Of a stretch of 64,000 nt of DNA, positions 9,166 to 18,002 are shown in pieces (position 1 is the stretch's first letter; every line of letters begins with the position of its first letter). The stretch lies in the NCBI GenBank assembly GCA_020352215.1, contig CP070675.1, positions 3,421,670 through 3,485,669 of the forward strand, written 5' to 3'. The position numbers were made by a program, and so were the translations under genes. The DNA comes from Phycisphaerales bacterium (GTDB lineage: Bacteria > Planctomycetota > Phycisphaerae > Sedimentisphaerales > Anaerobacaceae). The notes beneath the pieces are model-generated. The model was not told the DNA's origin. It searched no databases and saw only the letters and a list, made by a program, of their open reading frames with translations.

Positions 9166-9666
9166 TTAACTTATTCGTGTGCGCAGATTTCTTATCAGAC
9201 CTGAAAGTACCTGCGGAGGAATATCAGCCAGTTCCGGCTCGGGCATCTCACTAAGCCCTATCTTATCGAGTATCTTTGTTGCCTGAAGACCATAAGGCGC
9301 GATCGCATCGGCAAGTCTCGTTCCTTCGTCCAGGTCGCCGCTGGCCATCGTCCGCAAATATCTGATGATCCTTTCGGTCAGCTCTTTATCGCCTATCTCA
9401 TAAGCGGGCCCCATGGACGAGGGGCCCTCTGGGACCTCTCGCTCTTGTAGTATGTCCTGAGTGAGTCTGAACGTTTCGGCCAGCAACTGCTTCTTCCTCT
9501 CTTCCTCCGACTCATCCACAGGCGCCAGTTTGAGCTCTTCATCTGCCTCCGGACTCGGCACGTAGAGCTTTTTGTGGCACGCGGGACACTTGCCCCACTT
9601 GCCCCCCGCACTGTCCGCCGCCTCTATTTTTCTGCCGCAATTCTCGCAATGGAATACTATCGCCAT
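9166..9666 (-). CDS. Zinc-ribbon protein of unknown function
   Basis: 166 residues from ATG 9666; the frame extends further upstream, but AGAGGTGA directly precedes this ATG, four bases after the queF stop. Residues 1-40 hold a zinc ribbon: CENC near residue 7 and CPAC about 20 residues later, a CxxC pair form common in planctomycete regulators. The rest is acidic and probably helical (EEERKKQLLAETFRLTQDI...). No enzyme motif is seen. Tight spacing to queF suggests co-transcription. Confidence 0.8.
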   Translation of the reverse strand: MAIVFHCENCGRKIEAADSAGGKWGKCPACHKKLYVPSPEADEELKLAPVDESEEERKKQLLAETFRLTQDILQEREVPEGPSSMGPAYEIGDKELTERIIRYLRTMASGDLDEGTRLADAIAPYGLQATKILDKIGLSEMPEPELADIPPQVLSGLIRNLRTRIS

Positions 9667-9670
9667 CTTG

Positions 9671-10045
9671 TCACCTCTGATGAGTACCGTTGCTTTTCTC
9701 AGCCTTGTATTGGGCAACCACCTCGGTAGTTATTCCACCCCGTGGCGTAAATCGTGACGTAACCTTCATCCACCGCGGCTTACAGACGCCGCTCAGATCA
9801 TCCAGTATATCGTTCGTTAGGGCCTCATAAAAGATGCCTTTGTTTCGATACGCCTGCATGTAGAATTTCAGGCTCTTGAGTTCGATGCAGGATTTGTCCG
9901 GGCAGTATTCGACGATGATCCGGCCAAAATCGGGCTGGCCCGTTTTCGGGCACAGACTCGTAAACTCGGGACAACTGATCGTAATGCAGTAGTCTCGCTC
10001 AGGACGCGGGTTGTCAAACAGCTCTATTTGGCCCTTCTCATCCAT
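9671..10045 (-). CDS. queF: NADPH-dependent 7-cyano-7-deazaguanine reductase (QueF)
   Basis: 124 residues. QueF reduces preQ0 to preQ1 in queuosine tRNA-modification synthesis, in the cytoplasm. The family signature is present: [14 protein letters not shown] gives the catalytic Cys32 and Asp39, and the ELKSLKFY motif with YRNKGIFYE follows. Length fits the short unimodular (YkvM-like) type. The start at ATG 10045 ([10 protein letters not shown]) has GGGGGA upstream; the longer frame to 10126 lacks family similarity. It is followed four bases later by the zinc-ribbon gene. No other queuosine genes are in the window. Confidence 0.95.
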   Translation of the reverse strand: MDEKGQIELFDNPRPERDYCITISCPEFTSLCPKTGQPDFGRIIVEYCPDKSCIELKSLKFYMQAYRNKGIFYEALTNDILDDLSGVCKPRWMKVTSRFTPRGGITTEVVAQYKAEKSNGTHQR

Positions 10046-10135
10046 AATCTGTCCCCCACCAATATAGGCCAAACGCCGTTTCAACGCAAGCAATAATTGG
10101 ATGCCCGGGGCGTTCGATACCGGCATTGCCCCCTC

Positions 10136-10771
10136 TTACGGACAGTCCAGGCAATCGGGCTCGATGCCCGGGCCAAACGGAGGCTCCTTCTTTAACCAGT
10201 TGGCAACGAGGATATTCAAGTCGGACGGCCCAACGCGATAGTAGCCGCTCTTGTCACTACCGGCTCGATCATGCGCGATGTCGGCACAAATGCCGTCGGG
10301 CACGGAGGCAATCCCCGGCCCGAATGGCGGCTCCTTAACAAGCCAACTGGCGATCAGCACGTTCAAGTCGGCCGTGCCGACATGGTAGTAGCCTGCCTTT
10401 GCACTTCCGGACCTGGCGCCGTCGGCGTCACCGTGACACTGCCTGTCGTAGCACCAGCAGTCGGGCTTGCCGACGGAAAGCCACTCCGAGTAATCGGCTC
10501 GGCAGGACGGAAAACACTCCGCAGCCGGGATTGGTCCGCCCGGCCAGAAGCCGCCGAGCACTTCATACGGCCCGCCCACACACCAGTCCGCGTCCGGCTG
10601 ACCGATTGTGCCTGTAAGCACATACGGCCCGCCGCTGCTCGTCCCGCCGCCACCGTCAATCGTATACCAGTCAATCCTGTACTGGCCATTGCCAGGGCCC
10701 GCCATCAGCAGCAGTGGCACAAGCAGCAGAAAGAGCCTCTGGCCGAACGAGTTGTGACTATTGGATCGCAT
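10136..10771 (-). CDS. Small secreted protein with tandem dockerin-like repeats
   Basis: 211 residues. A signal peptide (LFLLLVPLLLMAGPG) is followed by a GG-rich region (DGGGGTSSGGPYVLTGTIGQPD, split by GGFWPGG) typical of planctomycete secreted proteins. Two long dockerin-like repeats follow: GDADGARSGSAKAGYYHVGT-DLNVLIASWL and a second copy ending VGPSDLNILVANWL, each closing with KEPPFGPGI. The type differs from the GDINGDC tails elsewhere in the window. The start (ATG 10771) overlaps the upstream S74-domain gene by 14 bases and uses its AAGGAGG, so translation is probably coupled. Function unknown. Confidence 0.88.
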   Translation of the reverse strand: MRSNSHNSFGQRLFLLLVPLLLMAGPGNGQYRIDWYTIDGGGGTSSGGPYVLTGTIGQPDADWCVGGPYEVLGGFWPGGPIPAAECFPSCRADYSEWLSVGKPDCWCYDRQCHGDADGARSGSAKAGYYHVGTADLNVLIASWLVKEPPFGPGIASVPDGICADIAHDRAGSDKSGYYRVGPSDLNILVANWLKKEPPFGPGIEPDCLDCP

Positions 10772-13121
10772 CGTAAGCCTCCTTCATGGCAGCGGGGTAA
10801 TCATCTTGGATTCTGGATTCCAAGGCCTCAAGCCTTTGCTTCAAGGCGTCGTTCTCGGATTTCAGCTCTTTGATTGCGTTGACCATCGCCCAGATGATTG
10901 GATCGTTGTTGACCATCAAGTAGCCGTCGCTGTTCTCTTTCACGGCTTCGGGAATGACGCTCTGAACCTCTTGAGCAACAACGCCTACATACTGCTCTTC
11001 TGTGGGCAACTCCAAGTCATTATCCCGCGTGTAGTTGTACTTAACGGGATTGAGCCCGGTTATCTCGGACAAACCATGTTCGTAGTCATCGTTGATTTCC
11101 TTTAGTCTGGCATCTGAGAAGTTGTCCCAACTACCTCCACCAGTTTTTGCAGCCGAACCATTGACAGCAAGGGTATAACTTCCAGGGGCTGATGTGCCAA
11201 TCGCGACGGGGTCGTAAAAGCAGTTCGCGGAGCCCCCGTATCCCCAGCTAAACGTTGTGCCGTCGTACCAGATTGCCTGATCGCCGCTGACTCGCAGCGC
11301 TGCCCAAGTCGTGTCTATGTTGACTTCTTCGCTGAAGTAACCTTTGCCATCAAAGTACCCCGCGTAGCCGCTGATGGTCCAGCCATGCACGCCATGGCCA
11401 TAAGGGCTCGAGCCCTGCAGCCCGTAGCCGCTATCGCTCCAACCCGTGATGGTCCCCTCGCTAGCCATACCATCGGCGTAAATCTCACCAGCGACATCTA
11501 GTCGTACGCCACTGACCGTGATCGGAAACCCGCCTATACCGACTGTGCCGTTCTCGGCAACATATATCCCCTCATCATCACCATCAGAAGACAGCCAATG
11601 TCCACTGAGCTTGATGTTCTGTGTGGCGGTGTGATCACCCAAGTTGTCGCCACCACCGCCGCCGGTTGGACTCTGCCAAGTCGCAAGACCGCCGGCATCG
11701 GATGTCAGAACCTTGCCCGCACCGGGTGAACCACCGGCAATTTTCACTTGACCGTTCACTTCCAACTTTGCCCCCGGGCTCGTTGTACCCACGCCCACGT
11801 TGCCCGAAGGCATCGCATACATGTCGTTTCCCGAAACAGCCCAATCGCCATCCGGACCACCGCCGCCAGTAGGAGTCTGCCAGGTTGCAAGGCCACTCGC
11901 ATCGGATGTGAGAACCTTGCCTGCCGCCGGTGAACCACCTGAGATCTTGACCTGACCGTTGACGTCTAGTCTTGCATCAGGGCTGGTTGTCCCAATTCCG
12001 ATATTGCCGCCGGATTGATAGACTGCCGAATTACCAATGGAACTGCTGCTGCTGAACCTGGGAATGTAGTTGGTGGTCCCGCTACCGCCAATTCCACCGG
12101 TTCCTCCATCGGTCCCTCCACCTGGCGCCAGCGCATAAAAGGCATAGGGCACAGGCGTCAGCTCCTGACGTGGGCCAAGGGCGGTGAAACCACCGGCACT
12201 GCCGCCGGGCCGCACACTAATCTGGAGCCAGCGAGGATCGCCATTGAACACACCATCGCCAAAGTCCAACTCCACCGTGAAGTAGCCGTCAATCACGTCA
12301 AGCTTTTCTATTGTGATTGTGGCCCCCTGATGGGTGCCGGCATCGGCGGCATCGTAGAGCTTGAACTCAAAGTCGTACAGTCCATCCGCTGCGGCGTTGT
12401 TGTCCATGAGACGTCCCTGATAGGTAAAGCCGTTGACATCAGCAGGAGGCTCCGGCGGTTCTTCCGGCTCAATCAGTAGCTGGATATCTTCCTGGCTCAG
12501 CGCATGGCTGTAGATGCGCACGTCATCGATAAGGCCGTCCCAAACGCGGTCTGTTCGCTCCTCGTTTGCGCCGATCAGGACCCTAAAGCTATTGGTGGTT
12601 ATCCCATCGGCGTAGGCTGTGCTGCCGTCTTCCGAACCGTCCAGATATATGCGGAGCACCGATCCATCATACGTTCCGCAGACGTGGTGCCATTCATCAA
12701 AGCCTGCCAGGGTCTCGCCGTTGACGAAAATCCAGGGAGGACCACCACAGACTGCGAAGTGGAATCTCGTTTCCGTGCCGGCGTTAGAAATCCTCCAGGC
12801 GGAGTTTCCCTTGGTGACGATGCCTATCCACTCGGTAGGCAGTGAAGTGATGTTCACCCAAGCCGCGACTGTAATCTCGCCTGTTATGTTGAAGGCTGGA
12901 TCATTGCCGCAGTCCACATAGTCGCCGTCGCCATCCAGGTTAATTGCCTGACCAAACACCCCAGGTCCATACGTTGGGTTGCCGATTTCTGTGCCGTGGT
13001 TACTGCCGGCGCTGTCGTTGGCGTTGCCCTCGAACTCGTAGTGCGCCACCAGGGCCGCCGATACGTTACCGGCCAGGCACACGACGACAACCAGAACTGT
13101 AAACACTCTCATGGATTTCAT
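10758..13121 (-). CDS. Secreted LamG / tail-fibre-like protein with S74 autoprocessing domain
   Basis: 787 residues. A signal peptide (VFTVLVVVVCLAGNVSA) is followed by a LamG/concanavalin-like domain (~25-215: LVAHYEFEGNANDSAG, AAWVNI, WDGLIDDVRIYSHAL). A linker domain (FTYQGRLMDNNAAADGLYDF) comes next. Two tail-fibre-like repeats (GIGTTSP-x-A-L-VNGQVKI-GGSP-AGKVLTSD-GLATWQ) follow, the DNA of which is also repeated. The C-terminus is a peptidase S74 intramolecular chaperone domain with SDARLK, whose Ser669 and Lys674 match the self-cleavage pair, then YVGVVAQEVQ and a terminal coiled coil. The domain trimerises the fibre and is cut off in phage proteins. It may form a trimeric surface fibre. 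Confidence 0.9.
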   Translation of the reverse strand: MKSMRVFTVLVVVVCLAGNVSAALVAHYEFEGNANDSAGSNHGTEIGNPTYGPGVFGQAINLDGDGDYVDCGNDPAFNITGEITVAAWVNITSLPTEWIGIVTKGNSAWRISNAGTETRFHFAVCGGPPWIFVNGETLAGFDEWHHVCGTYDGSVLRIYLDGSEDGSTAYADGITTNSFRVLIGANEERTDRVWDGLIDDVRIYSHALSQEDIQLLIEPEEPPEPPADVNGFTYQGRLMDNNAAADGLYDFEFKLYDAADAGTHQGATITIEKLDVIDGYFTVELDFGDGVFNGDPRWLQISVRPGGSAGGFTALGPRQELTPVPYAFYALAPGGGTDGGTGGIGGSGTTNYIPRFSSSSSIGNSAVYQSGGNIGIGTTSPDARLDVNGQVKISGGSPAAGKVLTSDASGLATWQTPTGGGGPDGDWAVSGNDMYAMPSGNVGVGTTSPGAKLEVNGQVKIAGGSPGAGKVLTSDAGGLATWQSPTGGGGGDNLGDHTATQNIKLSGHWLSSDGDDEGIYVAENGTVGIGGFPITVSGVRLDVAGEIYADGMASEGTITGWSDSGYGLQGSSPYGHGVHGWTISGYAGYFDGKGYFSEEVNIDTTWAALRVSGDQAIWYDGTTFSWGYGGSANCFYDPVAIGTSAPGSYTLAVNGSAAKTGGGSWDNFSDARLKEINDDYEHGLSEITGLNPVKYNYTRDNDLELPTEEQYVGVVAQEVQSVIPEAVKENSDGYLMVNNDPIIWAMVNAIKELKSENDALKQRLEALESRIQDDYPAAMKEAYDAIQ

Positions 13122-13264
13122 CTTTCTACCCTTTCAGAAAGCCCGTATTGCTGGCGCATTCTCTGCGCGTTTACTCTCTGAGCTGGACTCCTTCAGAACC
13201 GCGCCGATAGACTTGTATTTCTCCGTCACACCGCACACCTCCAGCTGAATCCTACCTACATGTT

Positions 13265-13293
13265 ATTATACTCTCATACAACCCCTAAACGAA
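13265..13293 (-). promoter_or_regulatory. Candidate sigma70 promoter for the S74-domain gene
   Basis: On the minus strand there is a perfect TATAAT (plus positions 13265-13270). The hexamer 17 bases upstream is TTCGTT (13288-13293), a weak -35. The leader to ATG 13121 would be about 135 bases. Confidence 0.4.
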
Positions 13294-13379
13294 GCATATT
13301 CGTCACAGCCGTTCCGCTCTTCGCTGTGCGCCGCAAGTGGCCAGAAACGGCGGTCTTGGCCGATAAAAAAACATTTTCC

Positions 13380-13406
13380 TGTAACAAACGGCGTTTCTTA
13401 AGCGTC
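13380..13406 (+). promoter_or_regulatory. Candidate ECF-sigma promoter (TGTAAC-N17-CGTC)
   Basis: TGTAAC (13380-13385) and CGTC (13403-13406) are 17 bases apart and preceded by A/T-rich sequence. It shares TGTAACAAACG with the element at 5549. It points towards gspE, whose ATG lies 295 bases further on. Confidence 0.4.
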
Positions 13407-13629
13407 TCACTATAGTAGTTGCGGGTTAGCTTGCGCGGGCTCGACGGCTGCGCAAGATGCCCCTTCTTTGTGTAGGCAGGCCGTGGAGGCCCCGTAAGCG
13501 CTTTGTAAGGAACCCATTACGTTGTTTTACATCTATTTTACTTTGTTTTGGATAAGTTTTGTTGTTTTATTGATGTTAGCGATCTACCTGTGTACGTATA
13601 AATGCAGCGCACGCAGGGCGGGTTTAGGC

Positions 13630-13658
13630 TTGACATAAGTTCTTTATTTGAGTAGACT
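13630..13658 (+). promoter_or_regulatory. Candidate sigma70 promoter of the T2SS operon
   Basis: A perfect TTGACA (13630-13635), a 17-base spacer and TAGACT (13653-13658, four of six matches to TATAAT). The transcript would start about 37 bases before ATG 13702. Confidence 0.55.
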
Positions 13659-13701
13659 TGTATTGTAACCGTAATTCTGATTTTGAGGTGGCCGCAAACG
13701 A

Positions 13702-15426
13702 ATGAACAACCAGGAAAGAAGCAATTCGAGAAAGAGGCTCGGCGAGTTGCTCCGCGAGAAATCCTACTTGGACGAAGCCGGCCTGAGAATTGCCCTGGCC
13801 GAGCAGCAGGTTCAAGCCCGGCCGTTGGGCCAGATACTGCTGGATCTCGGGTACATAACGCAAGGCCAGTTGTATGAGGCACTTGCGCTGCAGGTAGGGA
13901 TAGAGAAGGTTGACTTGGCGGGTGTCTCTTTGGGCACGGACATGATCGGGCTCGTGCCGGCCGAACTTGTCAGCAAGTACAACGTTCTACCCCTTTGGCG
14001 CGAGGACGGGCGATTGGCCGTGGCGTTGACGGACCCGTTTCAGCCGCAAGTTATTGATGATCTGCGGCTCGTGACCGGCTGTCCGGTGAAGCGGTATTTC
14101 GCCGATCCGGTGGAGATGGAAGACGCCATACTGAAGTTCTACGGCAGCAACGTGGCGAGGATGATGGACGACCTTGTTCCGGCAGAACAACGGACCGGCA
14201 GCGAATTGGAAAACGGTGATTTCTCGCCCGCCAAACTACACGAGCTGGCCAGGGAGCCGTCTTTGGTCAATCTTGTGAACCTGATAATTCTGGAGGCGAT
14301 CGAGGCCCGCGCCAGCGATATTCACATCGAGCCATTTGAGCACCGGGTCAAGATAAAGTACAGAATCGACGGGATGCTCGTCGAGCAGACGCCCTCGTCA
14401 AAGCGGCTTCAAGCGGCCATAATCTCCCGAATAAAGATAATGGCGGACATGAATATCGCCGAGCGATTTGTTCCCCAGGACGGCCACATCGAGTTCGTAG
14501 GCAAGAACGGCAGAATCGACATTCGCGTCTCCACGATTCCGACGGTGTTCGGCGAGGCCATCGAGCTGAGGCTCCTGGACCGGACTGCGTCGTTAATGGG
14601 TCTTGAGGAACTGGGAATGAACCCCCAGTCTCTCGAAGGTTTCATGAAATGCCTTCGCAAGACGCACGGCATCGTGCTGGTCACAGGGCCCACCGGCTGT
14701 GGCAAGACTACGACACTCTATGCGGCGTTGAGCGAGATATATTCACCGGCCGTCAAGATGATAACGATAGAGGATCCGGTGGAATATCAGCTCGAAGGGA
14801 TCAACCAGATGCCGGTCAATCCCAAGAGAGGATTGACGTTTGCCACCGGGCTGCGGCACATATTGCGTCACGACCCCGACATCGTTATGGTTGGAGAGAT
14901 TCGCGACCGGGAGACGGCTAACATAGCGATACGCGCTGCGTTGACCGGGCACCTTGTCTTCTCGACGCTTCACACCAACGATGCGCCCGGTGCGGTAACG
15001 AGACTGATTGACATGGGTGTCGAGCCGTTTCTGTTGGCAAGCTCGTTGGAAGCGGTCTTGGCCGAGCGACTCGTGCGGAAGATCTGCCCGCTCTGCAAGG
15101 AGTCGTACCATCCCGACGAGGTCCTGCTGAAGAACTTGAATGGCTCCGGAGAGATTCAGTCCGGTACGAAGTTCTATCACGGCAAGGGATGTCATGAGTG
15201 TGGTCAGACGGGTATGAGCGGTAGGACGGGCATATTTGAGTTGCTGAGAGTAACGGACAAGCTGCGGCAGTTGATAGCGTCCAAACCTACCACCGAGCAG
15301 ATCATAAGAGGCGCGCCGGCTGACCATGTTAGCATGGTGCACGACGGGATAGCGAAGGTGTTGAATGGTGTGACGACTCCTGAGGAGGTCTTCAGGGTCG
15401 CAAAGACTATAACAGAGGAAGAGTAA
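13702..15426 (+). CDS. gspE: Type II secretion ATPase GspE
   Basis: 574 residues, the hexameric cytoplasmic ATPase that drives pseudopilus assembly. An MshEN-type N-terminal domain (LGQILLDLGYITQGQLYEAL) precedes the ATPase. Walker A is GPTGCGKTT (329-337), the Walker B region is HDPDIVMVGEIRD (~391), and the Asp and His boxes are present. Near 460-500 a zinc finger has two CxxC pairs (CPLC and CHEC). PilB of type IV pili shares this layout; the order E-F-G-H-I-J-K-L-M and GspD here favour T2SS. First gene of a 14-kb operon. GAGGTGG lies upstream of the ATG. Confidence 0.93.
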   Translation: MNNQERSNSRKRLGELLREKSYLDEAGLRIALAEQQVQARPLGQILLDLGYITQGQLYEALALQVGIEKVDLAGVSLGTDMIGLVPAELVSKYNVLPLWREDGRLAVALTDPFQPQVIDDLRLVTGCPVKRYFADPVEMEDAILKFYGSNVARMMDDLVPAEQRTGSELENGDFSPAKLHELAREPSLVNLVNLIILEAIEARASDIHIEPFEHRVKIKYRIDGMLVEQTPSSKRLQAAIISRIKIMADMNIAERFVPQDGHIEFVGKNGRIDIRVSTIPTVFGEAIELRLLDRTASLMGLEELGMNPQSLEGFMKCLRKTHGIVLVTGPTGCGKTTTLYAALSEIYSPAVKMITIEDPVEYQLEGINQMPVNPKRGLTFATGLRHILRHDPDIVMVGEIRDRETANIAIRAALTGHLVFSTLHTNDAPGAVTRLIDMGVEPFLLASSLEAVLAERLVRKICPLCKESYHPDEVLLKNLNGSGEIQSGTKFYHGKGCHECGQTGMSGRTGIFELLRVTDKLRQLIASKPTTEQIIRGAPADHVSMVHDGIAKVLNGVTTPEEVFRVAKTITEEE

Positions 15427-15463
15427 GGGCTAACGCCGTAAACCCCAAAGCAGAGGTTCGACC

Positions 15464-15497
15464 GGCCGATTGGTGGTTCGTCGCTTGCCAATCGGCC
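15464..15497 (+). other. Strong hairpin between gspE and gspF
   Basis: A perfect 10-base inverted repeat, GGCCGATTGG (15464-15473) and CCAATCGGCC (15488-15497), with a 14-base loop, in the 139-base gspE-gspF gap. It has no proper T-run after it, so it is more likely an mRNA processing or attenuation element than a full terminator. Confidence 0.55.
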
Positions 15498-15565
15498 TGC
15501 TGTTTGACTCACCATGCCTTGTGGTTTCTGCTTCGCAAGTTCAATTCAGGATGAGAGGTTGAGTC

Positions 15566-16825
15566 TTGGGACAGTTTTCGTACAAAGCCGTAGACCGTGG
15601 GGGAGAGCACATCCTGGGAACGATAGAGGCTGTCGACCGCAGGAGCGCGGTCGTGGCGCTTGCCGAGAAGGGCCAGTTCGTCACTGAGTTGGCCGAGGAT
15701 GTGCAGCAAACAGGCGTCTCTGTCGCCGAGAGGCTCGATCTGGATGTGGGCAAATTGTTCAACTTTGGCTCGCGAAGGATCAGCAGCAAAGACACTCTTA
15801 CTATGACGACCCAGCTTGGTACTGCCCTGCGTGCGGGGCTGCCGTTGTTGAATTGCCTTGAGCTAATCCGCCAGCAGCAGCACAAGACGGGGATGAAGGA
15901 GATGTTCGGCCGGCTCGTCAAGTCGGTAAGCTCCGGACAGTCACTGTCGGAGGCTATGAGCGAGCAGGGGTCAACTTTCAGCCCGCTGTATTTGTCTATG
16001 ATACGAGTGGGTGAGACGGGTGGGATTCTCGATCAAACGACGGGCCAGCTGGCGGAGATATTGGGTCGCGATGAGAAGATCAAGACAAGCATGAAGAACG
16101 CCTCTGCGTATCCCATCTTTGTTCTGTGCCTCGGTTTCGTGTCGGTGATTATCATAGTCACGTGGATATTGCCGAACATTCTGGGGACGATGAGCGAGAC
16201 CGCGATATTGCCGTGGCCGACGCGGATACTCATGGGGGCGAGCATGTTTGCGCGGGGTCTGTTCACAACGATTCACGGGTGGATCGTGGTGTTGCTGATT
16301 CTCGCGGGGTTGTACTATCTTCGCAGATGGACCAAGTCGGCAGGCAAAGTCAGTTGGGATTCATTCAAGCTGAAGGTGCCTATTCTGGGCTCTGTTCTGC
16401 GGACGATAGCGGTGGGCAGGTTTGCCAGGACGCTCGGAGCGCTGACTCAGGGGGGCGTTACTATTCTGGAGGCGCTCGGTGTTGTTCGAGATACGCTCGG
16501 CAACGAGGTGCTGGGCGCAGAGATTGACAGCGTGGCCGAGAAGGTCAAGAGAGGTGAGTCTTTGGCTGGGCCGTTGGGTGAGTCGGGGTACTTCCCGCCA
16601 CTACTTGTGCAGATCGTTGCCATAGGTGAGCAGACGGGCAAGCTCGACGAGTTGCTCCTAAACGCGGCCGAGACTTTCGATTCGGAGGCGGACTCGGCGA
16701 TAAGCAAATTCATGGCGATCTTCCCCGCGATCTTGATATTGCTTTTGGCTTTGGTTGTCGGCTTTATCATTGCCGCTGCGCTACTTCCTATATTTGTGAC
16801 CCAATTCAGCGCAGCGGGGCTGTAG
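15566..16825 (+). CDS. gspF: Type II secretion inner-membrane protein GspF
   Basis: 419 residues. The N-terminus MGQFSYKAVD-GGEHILGTIEA is typical of GspF/PilC. The two T2SSF repeats are seen, each with a long membrane segment (FVLCLGFVSVIIIVTWILPN near 190; LILLLALVVGFIIAAALLPI near the end) and the conserved RVGE-GG and IGEQTGKLDEL motifs. It starts with TTG at 15566, preceded by GAGAGG; no in-frame ATG fits the conserved N-terminus. It forms the platform with GspL/M/C that couples the ATPase to the pseudopilus. Confidence 0.92.
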   Translation: MGQFSYKAVDRGGEHILGTIEAVDRRSAVVALAEKGQFVTELAEDVQQTGVSVAERLDLDVGKLFNFGSRRISSKDTLTMTTQLGTALRAGLPLLNCLELIRQQQHKTGMKEMFGRLVKSVSSGQSLSEAMSEQGSTFSPLYLSMIRVGETGGILDQTTGQLAEILGRDEKIKTSMKNASAYPIFVLCLGFVSVIIIVTWILPNILGTMSETAILPWPTRILMGASMFARGLFTTIHGWIVVLLILAGLYYLRRWTKSAGKVSWDSFKLKVPILGSVLRTIAVGRFARTLGALTQGGVTILEALGVVRDTLGNEVLGAEIDSVAEKVKRGESLAGPLGESGYFPPLLVQIVAIGEQTGKLDELLLNAAETFDSEADSAISKFMAIFPAILILLLALVVGFIIAAALLPIFVTQFSAAGL

Positions 16826-16902
16826 GGAAACTCGAAAGGCACGGTTGAAAGTGCAAGAAGTCGGGACTGGGAGTTCGATGTGTTCATATGAAAGGTAGGC
16901 AG

Positions 16903-17331
16903 ATGAGGCGGAACAAGTGCAAAAGGAGGGCATTTACGCTTGTGGAACTGCTGGTGGTGATTCTCATCATATCGATGCTGGGCGCGTTTGTGGCCCCGAA
17001 CGTATACAAGCACCTGAGCAGGGCCAAAAGGGACTTGGCAAGACCCAAGATGGCGATCCTCGAGGATGCCCTCGGCAGGTTCCAGATTGACTGTGGACGG
17101 TTACCGGATGACTCGGAGGGCCTCGAAGCATTATTGATGGCGCCGGCGGATCTTGAGGAGCAGTGGAACGGGCCCTACGTCAAGCAACGTCAGCTCCTCG
17201 ATCCGTGGGACAATCCGTATATCTATGTGGCCGAAGGCGAGTACAACCCGGGCAGTTTTGATCTTATAAGCCTCGGAGCAGACGGTCAGGATGGCGGTGA
17301 GGGTGACGACGCAGACATTATCAACGATTAG
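16903..17331 (+). CDS. gspG: Major pseudopilin GspG
   Basis: 142 residues from ATG 16903, chosen because AAAGG lies just upstream; an earlier ATG at 16888 adds five residues and has a poorer site. A basic leader ends in RRA, then FTLVELLVVILIISMLGAFVAP, the prepilin cleavage site and hydrophobic helix (split here for display). Cleavage would follow Ala instead of the usual Gly. The C-terminus has the GspG loop LDPWDNPY and the ...SLGADGQDGGEGDDADI calcium-binding tail typical of GspG, which clearly separates it from minor pseudopilins. Confidence 0.93.
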   Translation: MRRNKCKRRAFTLVELLVVILIISMLGAFVAPNVYKHLSRAKRDLARPKMAILEDALGRFQIDCGRLPDDSEGLEALLMAPADLEEQWNGPYVKQRQLLDPWDNPYIYVAEGEYNPGSFDLISLGADGQDGGEGDDADIIND

Positions 17332-17396
17332 GTGGCGCACGTGGCGTCAGAGGTGTGGCAGTACGGATCGCTGGGCGTGACCGGTGGCTGCAGACT

Positions 17397-18002
17397 ATGG
17401 AGCTGACTAAGCAAAAGAACAGACGAGATCCGAGGGCGCGAGCCCGGGTGAAGCAGCGTGGCTTCACGCTGACGGAGTTGCTCGTGGTCGTTGCAATTAT
17501 CGCGGTCGTAACCGGGCTTGGCGGCGGCATCTATGTTGGGACTTACAAGCGGCTGCTGGTGGTCAAGACCGCACGCGATCTTCTGCTCACAGCTAAGTAT
17601 GCGAGGATAATGGCGATTGAACAGCAACGGCCTTACGAGATACACCTGGACCTGGAGAACAACGGATTCGCGCTGGCGACTTCAGGGTTCAACGAGGAGA
17701 CCGGGGCGACGGAGCAGGTAGTGGTGCGGGATTACTACTGCAGGCCCGTCGAATTCCAAGGAGACGTCAAATTCGAGGATATCAAGATCACGTCCGTCAC
17801 GGGCAACACATCGACCGACAGTGGCGACGAGCAGAAAATAGTCTTTTCGCCGAGCGGTGGTGCCGAGTCGGCTGTGATACAGATAGGCGACGGCAAGACT
17901 CACTACACGGTAAGCGTTTGTGCCGCCACCGGGAAGGGACGGATACATGTTGGCACCGCAGACAAAGTTGAGGCTGTTACTGTGGATTTGGACGCTGAGT
18001 GA
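17397..18002 (+). CDS. gspH: Minor pseudopilin GspH-like
   Basis: About 201 residues from ATG 17397 (a GTG at 17355 is an in-frame alternative). A basic leader ends in KQRG, then FTLTELLVVVAIIAVVTG, the prepilin signature with cleavage after Gly. The globular part has a GspH-like layout (ARIMAIEQQRPYEIHLD, IVFSPSGGAESAVI). It sits in the GspH position between GspG and GspI and its stop overlaps the next start as TGATG. The function is inferred from the signature and the order, since the family is poorly conserved. Confidence 0.82.
   Translation: MELTKQKNRRDPRARARVKQRGFTLTELLVVVAIIAVVTGLGGGIYVGTYKRLLVVKTARDLLLTAKYARIMAIEQQRPYEIHLDLENNGFALATSGFNEETGATEQVVVRDYYCRPVEFQGDVKFEDIKITSVTGNTSTDSGDEQKIVFSPSGGAESAVIQIGDGKTHYTVSVCAATGKGRIHVGTADKVEAVTVDLDAE

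Larger units (their letters stand above)
13122..13701. other. Divergent control region between surface-protein genes and T2SS operon
   Basis: 580 bases with three promoter candidates annotated separately: one for the minus-strand S74 gene and two for the plus-strand T2SS operon. The part from 13410 to 13620 is a long potential leader without a supported ORF. No RNA gene was recognised. Confidence 0.6.
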
